The notes under the pieces: generated by a model
The model's database searches: none
Seen by the model: the letters and a program-made list of their open reading frames with translations, nothing else
Told to the model about the DNA's origin: nothing
In this document: in pieces, positions 14,550 through 20,915 of the stretch
Layout: every line of letters starts with the position of its first letter
Numbering within the stretch: the stretch's first letter is position 1
Translations under genes and position numbers: made by a program
Assembly (NCBI GenBank): GCA_050698355.1
Contig: JBOHBN010000157.1
Coordinates: 1-27,231 of the forward strand
Origin: JBOHBN01 sp050698355
GTDB lineage: Bacteria > Actinomycetota > Actinomycetes > Streptosporangiales > WHST01
Direction of reading: 5' to 3'
Length of the DNA: 27,231 bases

Positions 14550-15443
14550 CTAGATCCGTACCTCCATGCCGTCTTCGGCCACCTCAAGGCCGCGCGCCTC
14601 GACGGCGCGGCGTTCCGGGCCGTCCTCCAGGAGTATCGGGTTGGTGTTGTTCATGTGCACGTAGACCTTGCGCTCGACCAGAAGCACGGCCAGCTGCTCG
14701 AGGCTCCCGCCCGCGCCGTCGATCGGCATGTGTCCCATTGCGCGCGCCATCTTGGTCCCCACACCCAGCTGGACGAGCTCGTCGTCATGCCAGCAGGTAC
14801 CGTCGAACAGCACGCAGGCGCAGCCTTTCAGCTCGTCGAGCACGGCCGGCGTCAGTGCTTCGGCGCTCGGGACGTACGCCAGCGCGCGCCCGGTCCGCTC
14901 GTCGGTCAGCCGATAGCCCACGACCCGCCCGCTCCCGGCACGCGATCCGAACCGTGGCCGCTTGGTTGTGGGTACATCGAACGCGCGGTACGAGAGCCCA
15001 CCATCCAGGGACACGGTCGTTCCTGGCGCGACCGGCCGCCAATCGACCGGGCAGTATCTCTCGAGCGTACGAAGGAAAGCCGTACCGTCGCAGAGCGTCT
15101 CGTGCGCCGCCGCCGTCGCGTGCAGTTCGAGGCCGCGGCCTTCCCGCAGCAGCAGCAACCCGAGCGTGTGGTCGAGCTCGGCGTCAGTGAGCAGGACTGC
15201 GGCGAGCGGCGTCGCCCTTCCCGCATCCGGGCGCAGTGCGGGAAACGACTCGATCTGGGTGCGAATGTCGGCCGAGGCGTTGAGCAGGATCCATCGCTTG
15301 TAGTCGACGCTCACCGCGACCGAGGACTGGGTACGCGGAAGGCACGGGCGCGACCCGTCCCGTACCGCACGACACACCGGGCAGTCGCAGTCCCACTGCG
15401 GGAACCCTCCACCCGCCGCCGAACCAAGAACCCGCAGCCACAT
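14550..15443 (-). CDS. pqqB: PqqB-like metallo-beta-lactamase-fold protein
   Basis: A 297-residue PqqB of the PQQ cofactor pathway; PqqB hydroxylates a tyrosine-derived ring in the precursor. The start MWLRVLGSAAGGGFPQWDCDCPVC is the family signature, with cysteines near residues 19-24 that bind zinc. LLTDAELDHTLGLL replaces the usual HxHxDH of beta-lactamase-fold hydrolases, as expected for PqqB, and HMPIDG and VHMNNTNPIL follow near the C-terminus. ATG 15443 is chosen on family grounds; GAGG precedes it. It starts seven bases after the quinoprotein dehydrogenase stop codon, so the two are co-transcribed. PqqA, C, D and E are not visible in the window. Confidence 0.93.
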   Translation of the reverse strand: MWLRVLGSAAGGGFPQWDCDCPVCRAVRDGSRPCLPRTQSSVAVSVDYKRWILLNASADIRTQIESFPALRPDAGRATPLAAVLLTDAELDHTLGLLLLREGRGLELHATAAAHETLCDGTAFLRTLERYCPVDWRPVAPGTTVSLDGGLSYRAFDVPTTKRPRFGSRAGSGRVVGYRLTDERTGRALAYVPSAEALTPAVLDELKGCACVLFDGTCWHDDELVQLGVGTKMARAMGHMPIDGAGGSLEQLAVLLVERKVYVHMNNTNPILLEDGPERRAVEARGLEVAEDGMEVRI

Positions 15444-15450
15444 CCTCGTG

Positions 15451-17241
15451 TTACTCCGGCAGCGCGAACACGAAGAGGGCATCGCCGCGCGGGGCCCCGA
15501 TCATCTCGGGTACGAATCCCTCGACCCAGCCGCCCCATCCGACCGGTACGGCGACGTACTGCCGTCCCTCGACGCTGTAGGTCGTCGGGCTGCTGCGGTG
15601 TCCGCTCCCCGTCTGGAACTGCCACAGCAGCTCGCCAGTGCGCGCGTCGAAGGCGTTGAACTCGCCGGTCGGCTCGCCGGCGAAGACGAGGTCGCCGCCG
15701 GTCGCGAGCACCGATGCGCACATCGGCTTCTCGTTGTGCCACCTCCACGCCTCCTCGCCGGAGCCCGCGTGGAAGGCTTTCACGAAGCCTTGGGTGTCCT
15801 CGATGTCGACGGTGACGCTCGCTCCCCAGTACGGAAGGCTCTCCTTGAACTCCATGGGTCGCAGCGTCACCTGTGCGCCGGAGTCCTGCACCGGCACGTA
15901 GAACATCTGCGTTCTCGGGCTGTACGCGGCGTGCGTCCACTCCTTCGCCCCGCCGGGCCCCGGCCAGAAGTGCACCGGCTCCCCCGGGTTCTTGGGGTAT
16001 ACCTTGCCCGTCACCGTCCCGTCCGGGGCGATCTCGCCCCAGGTGATCCGCTCCCCGAACGGCGTCACACGCACCAGCTCGCCGTTCGTGCGGTCGAGGA
16101 CGAAGAAGTAGCCGTTCTTGTTGAAATGCCCGAGCAGCTTCCGCCCGTCCAGTTCGAACAGGATGCTTTCCATGTTGCTGTCGTAGTCCCACAGGTCGTG
16201 CGGGTTGTACTGGTAGTGCCACTGGATTTCGCCGTTGTCGGGGTTCAGCGCGATGACGGAGTCGGTATAGAGGTTGTCGCCCTCGCGGACGCTTCCGTCG
16301 AAATCCGGCGCCGGGTTGCCGGTGCCCCAGTACAGCAGGTTCAACTCCGGGTCGTAGCTGCCGGTGACCCAGCAGTTCCCGCCGCCGCGCGCCCAGGCGT
16401 CGTCGTCCGGCCACGTCTCGGAGCCCGGCTCGCCGGGCTTCGGCACGGTGTACGTGCGCCAGGCGTGCTGGCCGGTATCGATGTCGAAGGCATCCAGATG
16501 GCCGCGTACGCCGTACTCCCCACCGGAGCTGCCCACGATCACGAGGTTCTTCACGACGAGCGGGGCGACGGTCGCGCTCTCGCCGGACCGGACATCACCA
16601 TAGGTCTTGTCCCACACGCACTCGCCGGTGACGGCGTCGAGCGCGAGCACGTGGGCGTTCAGGCTGACGACGAAGACCTTTCCATGCGCAACGGCGACGC
16701 CACGGTTCACGTTGCCGCAACAGATCGGCGTATCGAACGGGATCTCGTGCTTGTAGCGCCACAGCTCCTGTCCGGTCGCCGCGTCGAGGGCCCATACCCA
16801 CCCGTCGTAGCCGGAGAGGTACATCACCCCGTCCACCACGATCGGGGCCGCCTCCAGCGCGTACGTCGACGGGCCAGCCTGGGTGCCGATGGTCCCGAAC
16901 TGGAACACCCAGGCTGGAGCGAGTTGCGCGACGTTCCCGGTGTTGACCTGGTCGAGTGCGCTGTAGCGCTGCCCGTCGTAGGCGCCGTAGTAGGTCAGCC
17001 AGTTGTGCGGCTCCGACCGCGCGTTCAGGATTCGCTCGTACGTCACGCCCTTGGCGACCGGAGGCGCGCTCCCGACAAGGCCGCTGGCGGACCCGAGATC
17101 GGCACCGGGCGTGCCCGGCACGTACGGCTCGTCGGCGCCGGTTCCTCCAGGCTTTCGCCGTGCCCTGCGGACGGCGGCGACGACACCTGCCGCGGAAAGC
17201 GAACTTATCCCGAGTGCGACCAGTTGCCGGGTGACTGCCAT
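15451..17241 (-). CDS. PQQ-dependent alcohol dehydrogenase, lanthanide-type signature
   Basis: A 596-residue eight-bladed propeller quinoprotein of the methanol/ethanol dehydrogenase family. Seen are the adjacent-cysteine disulfide motif ICCGNVNRG (Cys174-Cys175), several propeller repeats (LDAATGQELWRY, FDIDTGQHAWRTY, LNPDNGEIQWHYQY, FDARTGELLWQFQTGSG), Glu130, Glu242 and Asn309 as metal/PQQ ligand candidates, and WDYDS at 351-355. In this family the Asp of WD is catalytic, and an Asp two residues later marks lanthanide enzymes (XoxF, ExaF) rather than calcium ones. There is no CxxCH, so no haem domain. The N-terminus has one hydrophobic helix (6-24) followed by RRARRK, which is not a normal signal peptide. 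GAAAGG lies seven bases before the ATG. Confidence 0.93.
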   Translation of the reverse strand: MAVTRQLVALGISSLSAAGVVAAVRRARRKPGGTGADEPYVPGTPGADLGSASGLVGSAPPVAKGVTYERILNARSEPHNWLTYYGAYDGQRYSALDQVNTGNVAQLAPAWVFQFGTIGTQAGPSTYALEAAPIVVDGVMYLSGYDGWVWALDAATGQELWRYKHEIPFDTPICCGNVNRGVAVAHGKVFVVSLNAHVLALDAVTGECVWDKTYGDVRSGESATVAPLVVKNLVIVGSSGGEYGVRGHLDAFDIDTGQHAWRTYTVPKPGEPGSETWPDDDAWARGGGNCWVTGSYDPELNLLYWGTGNPAPDFDGSVREGDNLYTDSVIALNPDNGEIQWHYQYNPHDLWDYDSNMESILFELDGRKLLGHFNKNGYFFVLDRTNGELVRVTPFGERITWGEIAPDGTVTGKVYPKNPGEPVHFWPGPGGAKEWTHAAYSPRTQMFYVPVQDSGAQVTLRPMEFKESLPYWGASVTVDIEDTQGFVKAFHAGSGEEAWRWHNEKPMCASVLATGGDLVFAGEPTGEFNAFDARTGELLWQFQTGSGHRSSPTTYSVEGRQYVAVPVGWGGWVEGFVPEMIGAPRGDALFVFALPE

Positions 17242-17267
17242 CGACGGGCCTTTCTAGCGGGCTGCGT

Positions 17268-17852
17268 TCAGGGCCGTGGCTGCGGCGGACGATCGAGCCG
17301 GGCCTCGTGCGGGACATCACCCAGGACCGCGATCATGCCGAACAGGCCGCGCCCCTCGTTGTTACCGATGCCCGAGCCGAACCAGTAGTAGCCGGGGCCG
17401 TCGAGGTTCAGCTGTGCGGTGGACCGCGAGTGGACCGGGGACCACATCCACTGCTTATCGCCGTTGCTCGGCAGGATCACGCAGTGGTCGTTGTGGTCGT
17501 CGTTGACGAACTCGATCTCGAGATCACCCGCGGTCGGCATGACTGTGATCGACGGGCTCCAGGCCATCCGCCACGGCGGAATCCGCACCTGGGCGCGCAT
17601 CCGCCCGTCAACTCCCCTCTTCGCGTACTCCAGCCCACCTTGGATGAACAACCGGCCCACGGTCGCCCTGTTCTGCCGGCTCAGGCCGGGTAGCTCGTTG
17701 ACGAGCCGGACGAACTGCGGGTTGAACTGCTTGAGCACGCTGGGGCGCAGCATCCGCAAATAGTCGACGACGGTACCGAGACCCGCGCTCCGCGCGCCAT
17801 CGTGTCTGGCCGTCGATACCGTGCTGGACCCTACAGCGTGCTTGTCCGTCAT
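17268..17852 (-). CDS. MSMEG_3727-type PQQ-associated cupredoxin-like protein
   Basis: A 194-residue protein resembling the PQQ-associated family named after Mycobacterium smegmatis MSMEG_3727, which sits beside a PQQ alcohol dehydrogenase. The N-terminal half is helical (DYLRMLRPSVLKQFNPQFVRLVNELPGLSRQNRATVGRLFIQGGLEYA). The second half looks like a cupredoxin barrel (SITVMPTAGDLEIEFVNDDHNDHCVILPSNG ... GPGYYWFGSGIGNNEGRGLFGMIAVLGD). His/Cys occur in NDHC, but the usual C-x(n)-H-x(n)-M copper loop is replaced by Gly/Asn-rich sequence, so copper binding is doubtful. No signal peptide is visible. ATG 17852 has GAGGGAC upstream. It is the first gene of a probable three-gene operon with the quinoprotein and pqqB, 26 bases ahead of the dehydrogenase. 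Confidence 0.82.
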   Translation of the reverse strand: MTDKHAVGSSTVSTARHDGARSAGLGTVVDYLRMLRPSVLKQFNPQFVRLVNELPGLSRQNRATVGRLFIQGGLEYAKRGVDGRMRAQVRIPPWRMAWSPSITVMPTAGDLEIEFVNDDHNDHCVILPSNGDKQWMWSPVHSRSTAQLNLDGPGYYWFGSGIGNNEGRGLFGMIAVLGDVPHEARLDRPPQPRP

Positions 17853-18040
17853 GGCAGTCCCTCGGGTGCCGGTTACCTGGATGTCGCGCCGCTCGCCGAC
17901 GACCCGACTCTCGCTCTGCCTACCCTTGGCCGGGGTGGCCAAACCACGGCCCGACGCCCGCATGGGCCGTGTGCGCCACGTGCTACCGTTGGCACTCCCG
18001 GCCGGGTGCCCGACCGGGGTTTTAGTGGTGGCGACGCCAG

Positions 18041-18126
18041 GTCCGGGTGGCGGAATAGGCAGACGCGCTAGCTTGAGGTGCTAGTGCCGCGTAAGCGGCT
18101 TGAGGGTTCAAGTCCCTCCTCGGACA
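18041..18126 (+). tRNA. tRNA-Leu (anticodon GAG)
   Basis: The acceptor stem GTCCGGG (18041-18047) pairs with CTCGGAC (18119-18125) with one G-U pair; A18126 is the discriminator and CCA is not encoded. The anticodon stem-loop is CTAGC-TTGAGGT-GCTAG with GAG at 18075-18077. A long variable arm (TGCCGCGTAAGCGGC region) and GGTTCAAGTCCC in the T arm mark a class II leucine tRNA reading CUC/CUU. It borders the toxin-antitoxin patch. Confidence 0.95.
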
Positions 18127-18224
18127 CGACACTCACCACGATGGTTCTCATGGTGTCGTACCAGGTTACGGCGATGCCAGCCTCTTCGTAAAAGTTCGCG
18201 ACTCTGCTGGAGGTCGGCACTCCG

Positions 18225-18656
18225 CTACCTGTCGCTTTGTGACCAGAGTGTGCTGAGCCGGTCGATCGCCTGTTGCTTGGTCATGGCAGCCACCTCCTCC
18301 TCAGGGACCCGGAATCGCACTACAAGCTGGTGCACCAGCGAGGCAGGGATTGCGGCCTCCGGCTGCTGAGGTTGCCCACGATCCGGTTGCACACCGTCGC
18401 GAACGCAGGCCCAAAGCGTGTCCTCGGTAACCTCCAGCTGGTCACGCAGGATGTGGCCCCACAGCGCCGTGCCGTAGGTGGAGCGGTCAGGTGGGTGCGA
18501 GATTCGGGTACGTAGCACTCTGCCGTCCGGCAGGGTGAACTCGTAGGGGAGATGGTGAGCCCCTGTCTTGCCTCGGACGTTACGGACCCGTTGCCATCCC
18601 TCGGTCCCGCAGAACTTCTGGTGGTCCTGACGGGTCGCCGCCGGGAACCTGGTCAC
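18225..18656 (-). CDS. Putative toxin of a type II TA module (HicA/RelE-like annotation family)
   Basis: A 143-residue protein whose N-terminal part (HQKFCGTEGWQRVRNVRGKTGAHHLPYEFTLPDGRVLRTRISHPPDRSTYGTALWGHILRDQLEVTEDTLWACVRDG) resembles actinobacterial proteins often named cytotoxic translational repressor of a toxin-antitoxin system. The EGW...GK...HH layout recalls HicA toxins, which are small RNA-binding mRNA interferases, but it is longer. A second part (about 100-143, IPASLVHQLVVRFRVPEEEVAAMTKQQAIDRLSTLW) looks helical and of unknown role. The GTG start overlaps the antitoxin stop as GTGA, so it is translationally coupled. Toxin activity rests mainly on this pairing and operon order. 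Confidence 0.65.
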   Translation of the reverse strand: MTRFPAATRQDHQKFCGTEGWQRVRNVRGKTGAHHLPYEFTLPDGRVLRTRISHPPDRSTYGTALWGHILRDQLEVTEDTLWACVRDGVQPDRGQPQQPEAAIPASLVHQLVVRFRVPEEEVAAMTKQQAIDRLSTLWSQSDR

Positions 18657-19060
18657 TGAACCAGCCAGTCCTTTAGTTGCTCGTCGGTAGACAGGTCGAT
18701 CACCTGCACCAGCCCCCAGTTGTCGGCGTGGTTAGGCGCATACAGCAGATGGTCGCTCCAGTCCTCGACATACTCGCGCAGCGCGACCACCATCTCGTCC
18801 AGGGCCTCATCAAACGTCCCGCCGTCCGCCGCGATAGGCAGGCCGGGGATGAACGCGCTCCATCCCCCGGCTTCGTGCACCACCTGCGCGTGCGAGGGTC
18901 GCAGCAGACTGAGCGCGTACCGGAGCCGCTCGGCATCGACGACAGCCGCCCGGTAGGCGTCGCGGCGTACGCTCGCTGGACGGCCGGACTCGGCCGCGTC
19001 GACAAGATCCTTGATGTGCTTGCGGGCCTCGGTCAACGTCTCGTAGTGCGTCGCGGTCAC
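18653..19060 (-). CDS. Chimeric antitoxin: Phd/YefM-like N-terminus, HicB-like C-terminus
   Basis: A 135-residue antitoxin candidate. Residues about 1-50 (YETLTEARKHIKDLVDAAESGRPASVRRDAYRAAVVDAERLRYAL) have the Phd/YefM pattern, which binds DNA and folds on operators. Residues about 58-110 (AQVVHEAGGWSAFIPGLPIAADGGTFDEALDEMVVALREYVEDW) match the HicB partial-RNase-H-like domain (strand, GG-x-W-x-A-x-x-PGLP, then helix). The rest (about 110-135) is acidic and may contact the toxin. GTG 19060 has GGAGGTGG upstream at good spacing. It is first in the operon, four bases overlapped with the toxin, and lies behind a perfect 10-base palindrome. The surrounding DNA is less GC-rich than the window. 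Confidence 0.7.
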   Translation of the reverse strand: MTATHYETLTEARKHIKDLVDAAESGRPASVRRDAYRAAVVDAERLRYALSLLRPSHAQVVHEAGGWSAFIPGLPIAADGGTFDEALDEMVVALREYVEDWSDHLLYAPNHADNWGLVQVIDLSTDEQLKDWLVQ

Positions 19061-19076
19061 TGGTCCACCTCCATTA

Positions 19077-19106
19077 GCATGTACTCACTGTACAACGAGT
19101 ACATGC
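19077..19106. promoter_or_regulatory. Operator-like palindrome of the Phd/HicB TA operon
   Basis: GCATGTACTC (19077-19086) and GAGTACATGC (19097-19106) are perfect 10-base inverted arms with a 10-base spacer that itself contains TGTACA. The element ends 16 bases upstream of the antitoxin GTG, where the promoter should be. An autoregulated antitoxin site is the natural reading. Confidence 0.7.
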
Positions 19107-19156
19107 TGCCGGGAGCATACCTCGGTCTCCACACAATCCCAAGGAGGACGGTCGCT

Positions 19157-19172
19157 GATATCATATGGTATC
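19157..19172. promoter_or_regulatory. Operator-like palindrome of the VapBC/FitAB-type operon
   Basis: GATATCATATGGTATC is symmetric except for one T/G pair about its centre at 19164/19165. It contains TATCAT, a candidate -10 box, and is directly followed by the GGAGGTGA ribosome site of the antitoxin gene. Ribbon-helix-helix antitoxins bind such short palindromes. Confidence 0.55.
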
Positions 19173-19185
19173 GGAGGTGATTGCG

Positions 19186-19407
19186 ATGACCGACCTGCTA
19201 ATTCGCAACGTCGATGAGCAGACCGTGCGCCGCATCGACGCTGATGCCGAGCGGCAGGGACTGTCGCGCACCGAGTACCTTCGCCGCGAGGTCAGCCGTC
19301 TCACCCATCGTGGCCCGCGGCCCGCAACACACGCCGACCTCACCAGGTCGGTAGCGGCGCTCGCAGACCTGGCCGACGAGGACGTCATGCGACAGGCGTG
19401 GTCGTGA
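19186..19407 (+). CDS. Ribbon-helix-helix antitoxin (FitA/VapB-like)
   Basis: A 73-residue antitoxin. MTDLLIRNVDEQTVRRIDADAERQGLSRTEYLRREVSRL is a clear ribbon-helix-helix DNA-binding domain (strand LLIRNV, two helices with GLSRTEYLR between). The remaining 30 residues (RPATHADLTRSVAALADLADEDVMRQAWS) form the toxin-wrapping tail, ending in the acidic/Trp motif common in FitA-type antitoxins. ATG 19186 is chosen because GGAGGTGA lies eight bases before it; an in-frame start 21 bases upstream lacks a site. The stop overlaps the toxin start as GTGA. It is divergent from the Phd/HicB module, with 125 bases between the starts holding two palindromes. Confidence 0.88.
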   Translation: MTDLLIRNVDEQTVRRIDADAERQGLSRTEYLRREVSRLTHRGPRPATHADLTRSVAALADLADEDVMRQAWS

Positions 19408-19817
19408 CGGACCTCTGGCTCATCGACAAGTCCGCATACGTTCGCCTCGATGCTTCTCCCGATGTCGAGGTCTGGCTGGATCGCATCAACAGGGGACTCG
19501 TGCGCGTAGCCACGGTCACACTGCTGGAGATGGGGGTCTCCGCACAGACTGCCGCGGGGTGGCGGCAGGAGATCGAGGGGCCGCCTGTGGCGAATCTGCC
19601 GGTCGAGAACCTCACACCCCGCATGGAGGAGCGTGCGGTGGAGGTGCAGGGCCTGCTCGCCGAGCGCGGTTACCACCGCGCGGCGAAGATTCCCGACCTA
19701 CTGGTCGCCGCAGCCGCGGAGCTGGCCGGCCTCACAGCTCTCCACGTGGACAAGGACTTCGACTTGATCGCCGAGCTCACGGGGCAGCCGATCGAGCGCC
19801 TCCGCGGTGACTTCTGA
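19404..19817 (+). CDS. vapC: PIN-domain ribonuclease toxin (VapC/FitB-like)
   Basis: A 137-residue PIN-domain toxin that would cut RNA with a metal cluster. The acidic residues are in order: Asp in LIDKSAY (near residue 8), Glu in TLLEMGVSA (near 41), Asp in KIPDLLVAAAAE (near 98) and Asp in HVDKDFDLIAE (near 117). The sequence GYHRAAKIPDLL is typical of actinobacterial VapC. The length is normal. The GTG 19404 start shares bases with the antitoxin stop codon; a GTG six bases earlier is the alternative. Together with the upstream antitoxin it forms a complete module. Confidence 0.92.
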   Translation: MTDLWLIDKSAYVRLDASPDVEVWLDRINRGLVRVATVTLLEMGVSAQTAAGWRQEIEGPPVANLPVENLTPRMEERAVEVQGLLAERGYHRAAKIPDLLVAAAAELAGLTALHVDKDFDLIAELTGQPIERLRGDF

Positions 19818-19904
19818 CCCCGTGGCGCGACGCACGGACTGGTCCAGGGCATGCGCCTCGGTCATAGGCTTGATGGGAACCGACGAGCGGCCGAGGTGGT
19901 AGCG

Positions 19905-20906
19905 ATGCAGGACAACGCAGGACACGCCGGGCACGAGGCGTCCTGCTGCGCACCGACCCGTGCTGCGGGAGGCGGTGCTGCGCGAGGTGCGGCCACCGCG
20001 ACGGCACGTCCCACCGAGACACGCCGGGGACGCGGGCCGCGCCGCCGACCGCAGGCCGGCACCGTTGCGCTTCCGGGCGGCACCTTCCTCATGGGCGGCA
20101 ATGATCCCGACGCCAACCCCGGCGACGGCGAGGGGCCGGCCCGGTCGGTGACCGTACGCCCGTTCCGCATCGATGAGTGCGCCGTCACCAACCAGCAGTT
20201 CGGCGCGTTCATCCGCGACACGGGTTACGCCACCGACGCCGAGCGGTTCGGCTGGTCGTTCGTGTTCGCCGGCGCTCTGCCTGCCGGCTTGCGCGACAAG
20301 CCGCTTCCCGCCCCGCAGCAGGCACCCTGGTGGCGCGGCGTCGAGGGAGCGACCTGGCGTACGCCGGAGGGTCCCGACAGCGGGATCGGCGACCGCCAGC
20401 ACCACCCGGTCGTGCACGTCTCCTGGCACGACGCCGCCGCGTACGCGCAGTGGGCGGGCAAGCGGCTGCCGACCGAGGCCGAGTGGGAGTACGCGGCGCG
20501 CGGCGGCCTCGAGCAGACCAGGTATCCGTGGGGTGATGAGCTCTGCCCGCGCGGACGGTGGCTGTGCAACATCTTCCAGGGCACGTTCCCGGCCCGCAAC
20601 ACCGTCGAGGACGGCTACCCCGGCACCGCTCCGGCCAAGGCGTTCCGCCCGAACGGGTTCGGGTTGTTCAACGTCGTCGGCAACGTGTGGGAGTGGTGTG
20701 CGGACTGGTTCGGCACCGACCACTCCCCCGACCCCAGTAGCGACCCGACCGGACCGGTGACCGGCGAGGAGCGCGTCATGCGCGGCGGCTCGCACCTGTG
20801 CCACGACTCGTACTGCAACCGCTACCGGCTCGCCGCGCGCACGAAGAACACGCCGGACTCCTCGTCGGGCAACCAGGGGTTCCGCTGCGCGCTCGACGTT
20901 AGCTGA
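19905..20906 (+). CDS. Formylglycine-generating enzyme (SUMF1/FGE)
   Basis: A 333-residue copper-dependent formylglycine-generating enzyme, which converts the cysteine of CxPxR in sulfatases to formylglycine. The domain runs from VALPGGTFLMGGNDPDANPGDGEGPARSVTVRPFRIDECAVTNQQFGAFI through HVSWHDAAAYAQWAGKRLPTEAEWEYAARGG and NVVGNVWEWCADW to the active-site segment RGGSHLCHDSYCNRYR. Cys299 and Cys304 there are the copper/thiol pair of true FGEs, which EgtB-like relatives lack. Odd: residues 14-19 read CCAPTR, containing CAPTR, itself a CxPxR match, followed by a low-complexity linker. No sulfatase gene is in the window. ATG 19905 has GAGGTGG upstream. It ends nine bases from the convergent M15 peptidase gene. 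Confidence 0.93.
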   Translation: MQDNAGHAGHEASCCAPTRAAGGGAARGAATATARPTETRRGRGPRRRPQAGTVALPGGTFLMGGNDPDANPGDGEGPARSVTVRPFRIDECAVTNQQFGAFIRDTGYATDAERFGWSFVFAGALPAGLRDKPLPAPQQAPWWRGVEGATWRTPEGPDSGIGDRQHHPVVHVSWHDAAAYAQWAGKRLPTEAEWEYAARGGLEQTRYPWGDELCPRGRWLCNIFQGTFPARNTVEDGYPGTAPAKAFRPNGFGLFNVVGNVWEWCADWFGTDHSPDPSSDPTGPVTGEERVMRGGSHLCHDSYCNRYRLAARTKNTPDSSSGNQGFRCALDVS

Positions 20907-20915
20907 GCACGCCGG

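Noticed and set aside
17989..18012. TTGGCACTC...GGGTGCCCGA before tRNA-Leu, similar to a CIRCE heat-shock operator
   Set aside because: The spacer is about six bases instead of nine, the second half is poor, and no chaperone gene follows.
18100..18224. Attachment-site repeat at the 3' end of tRNA-Leu
   Set aside because: No second copy of the tRNA 3' segment was found downstream in the window.
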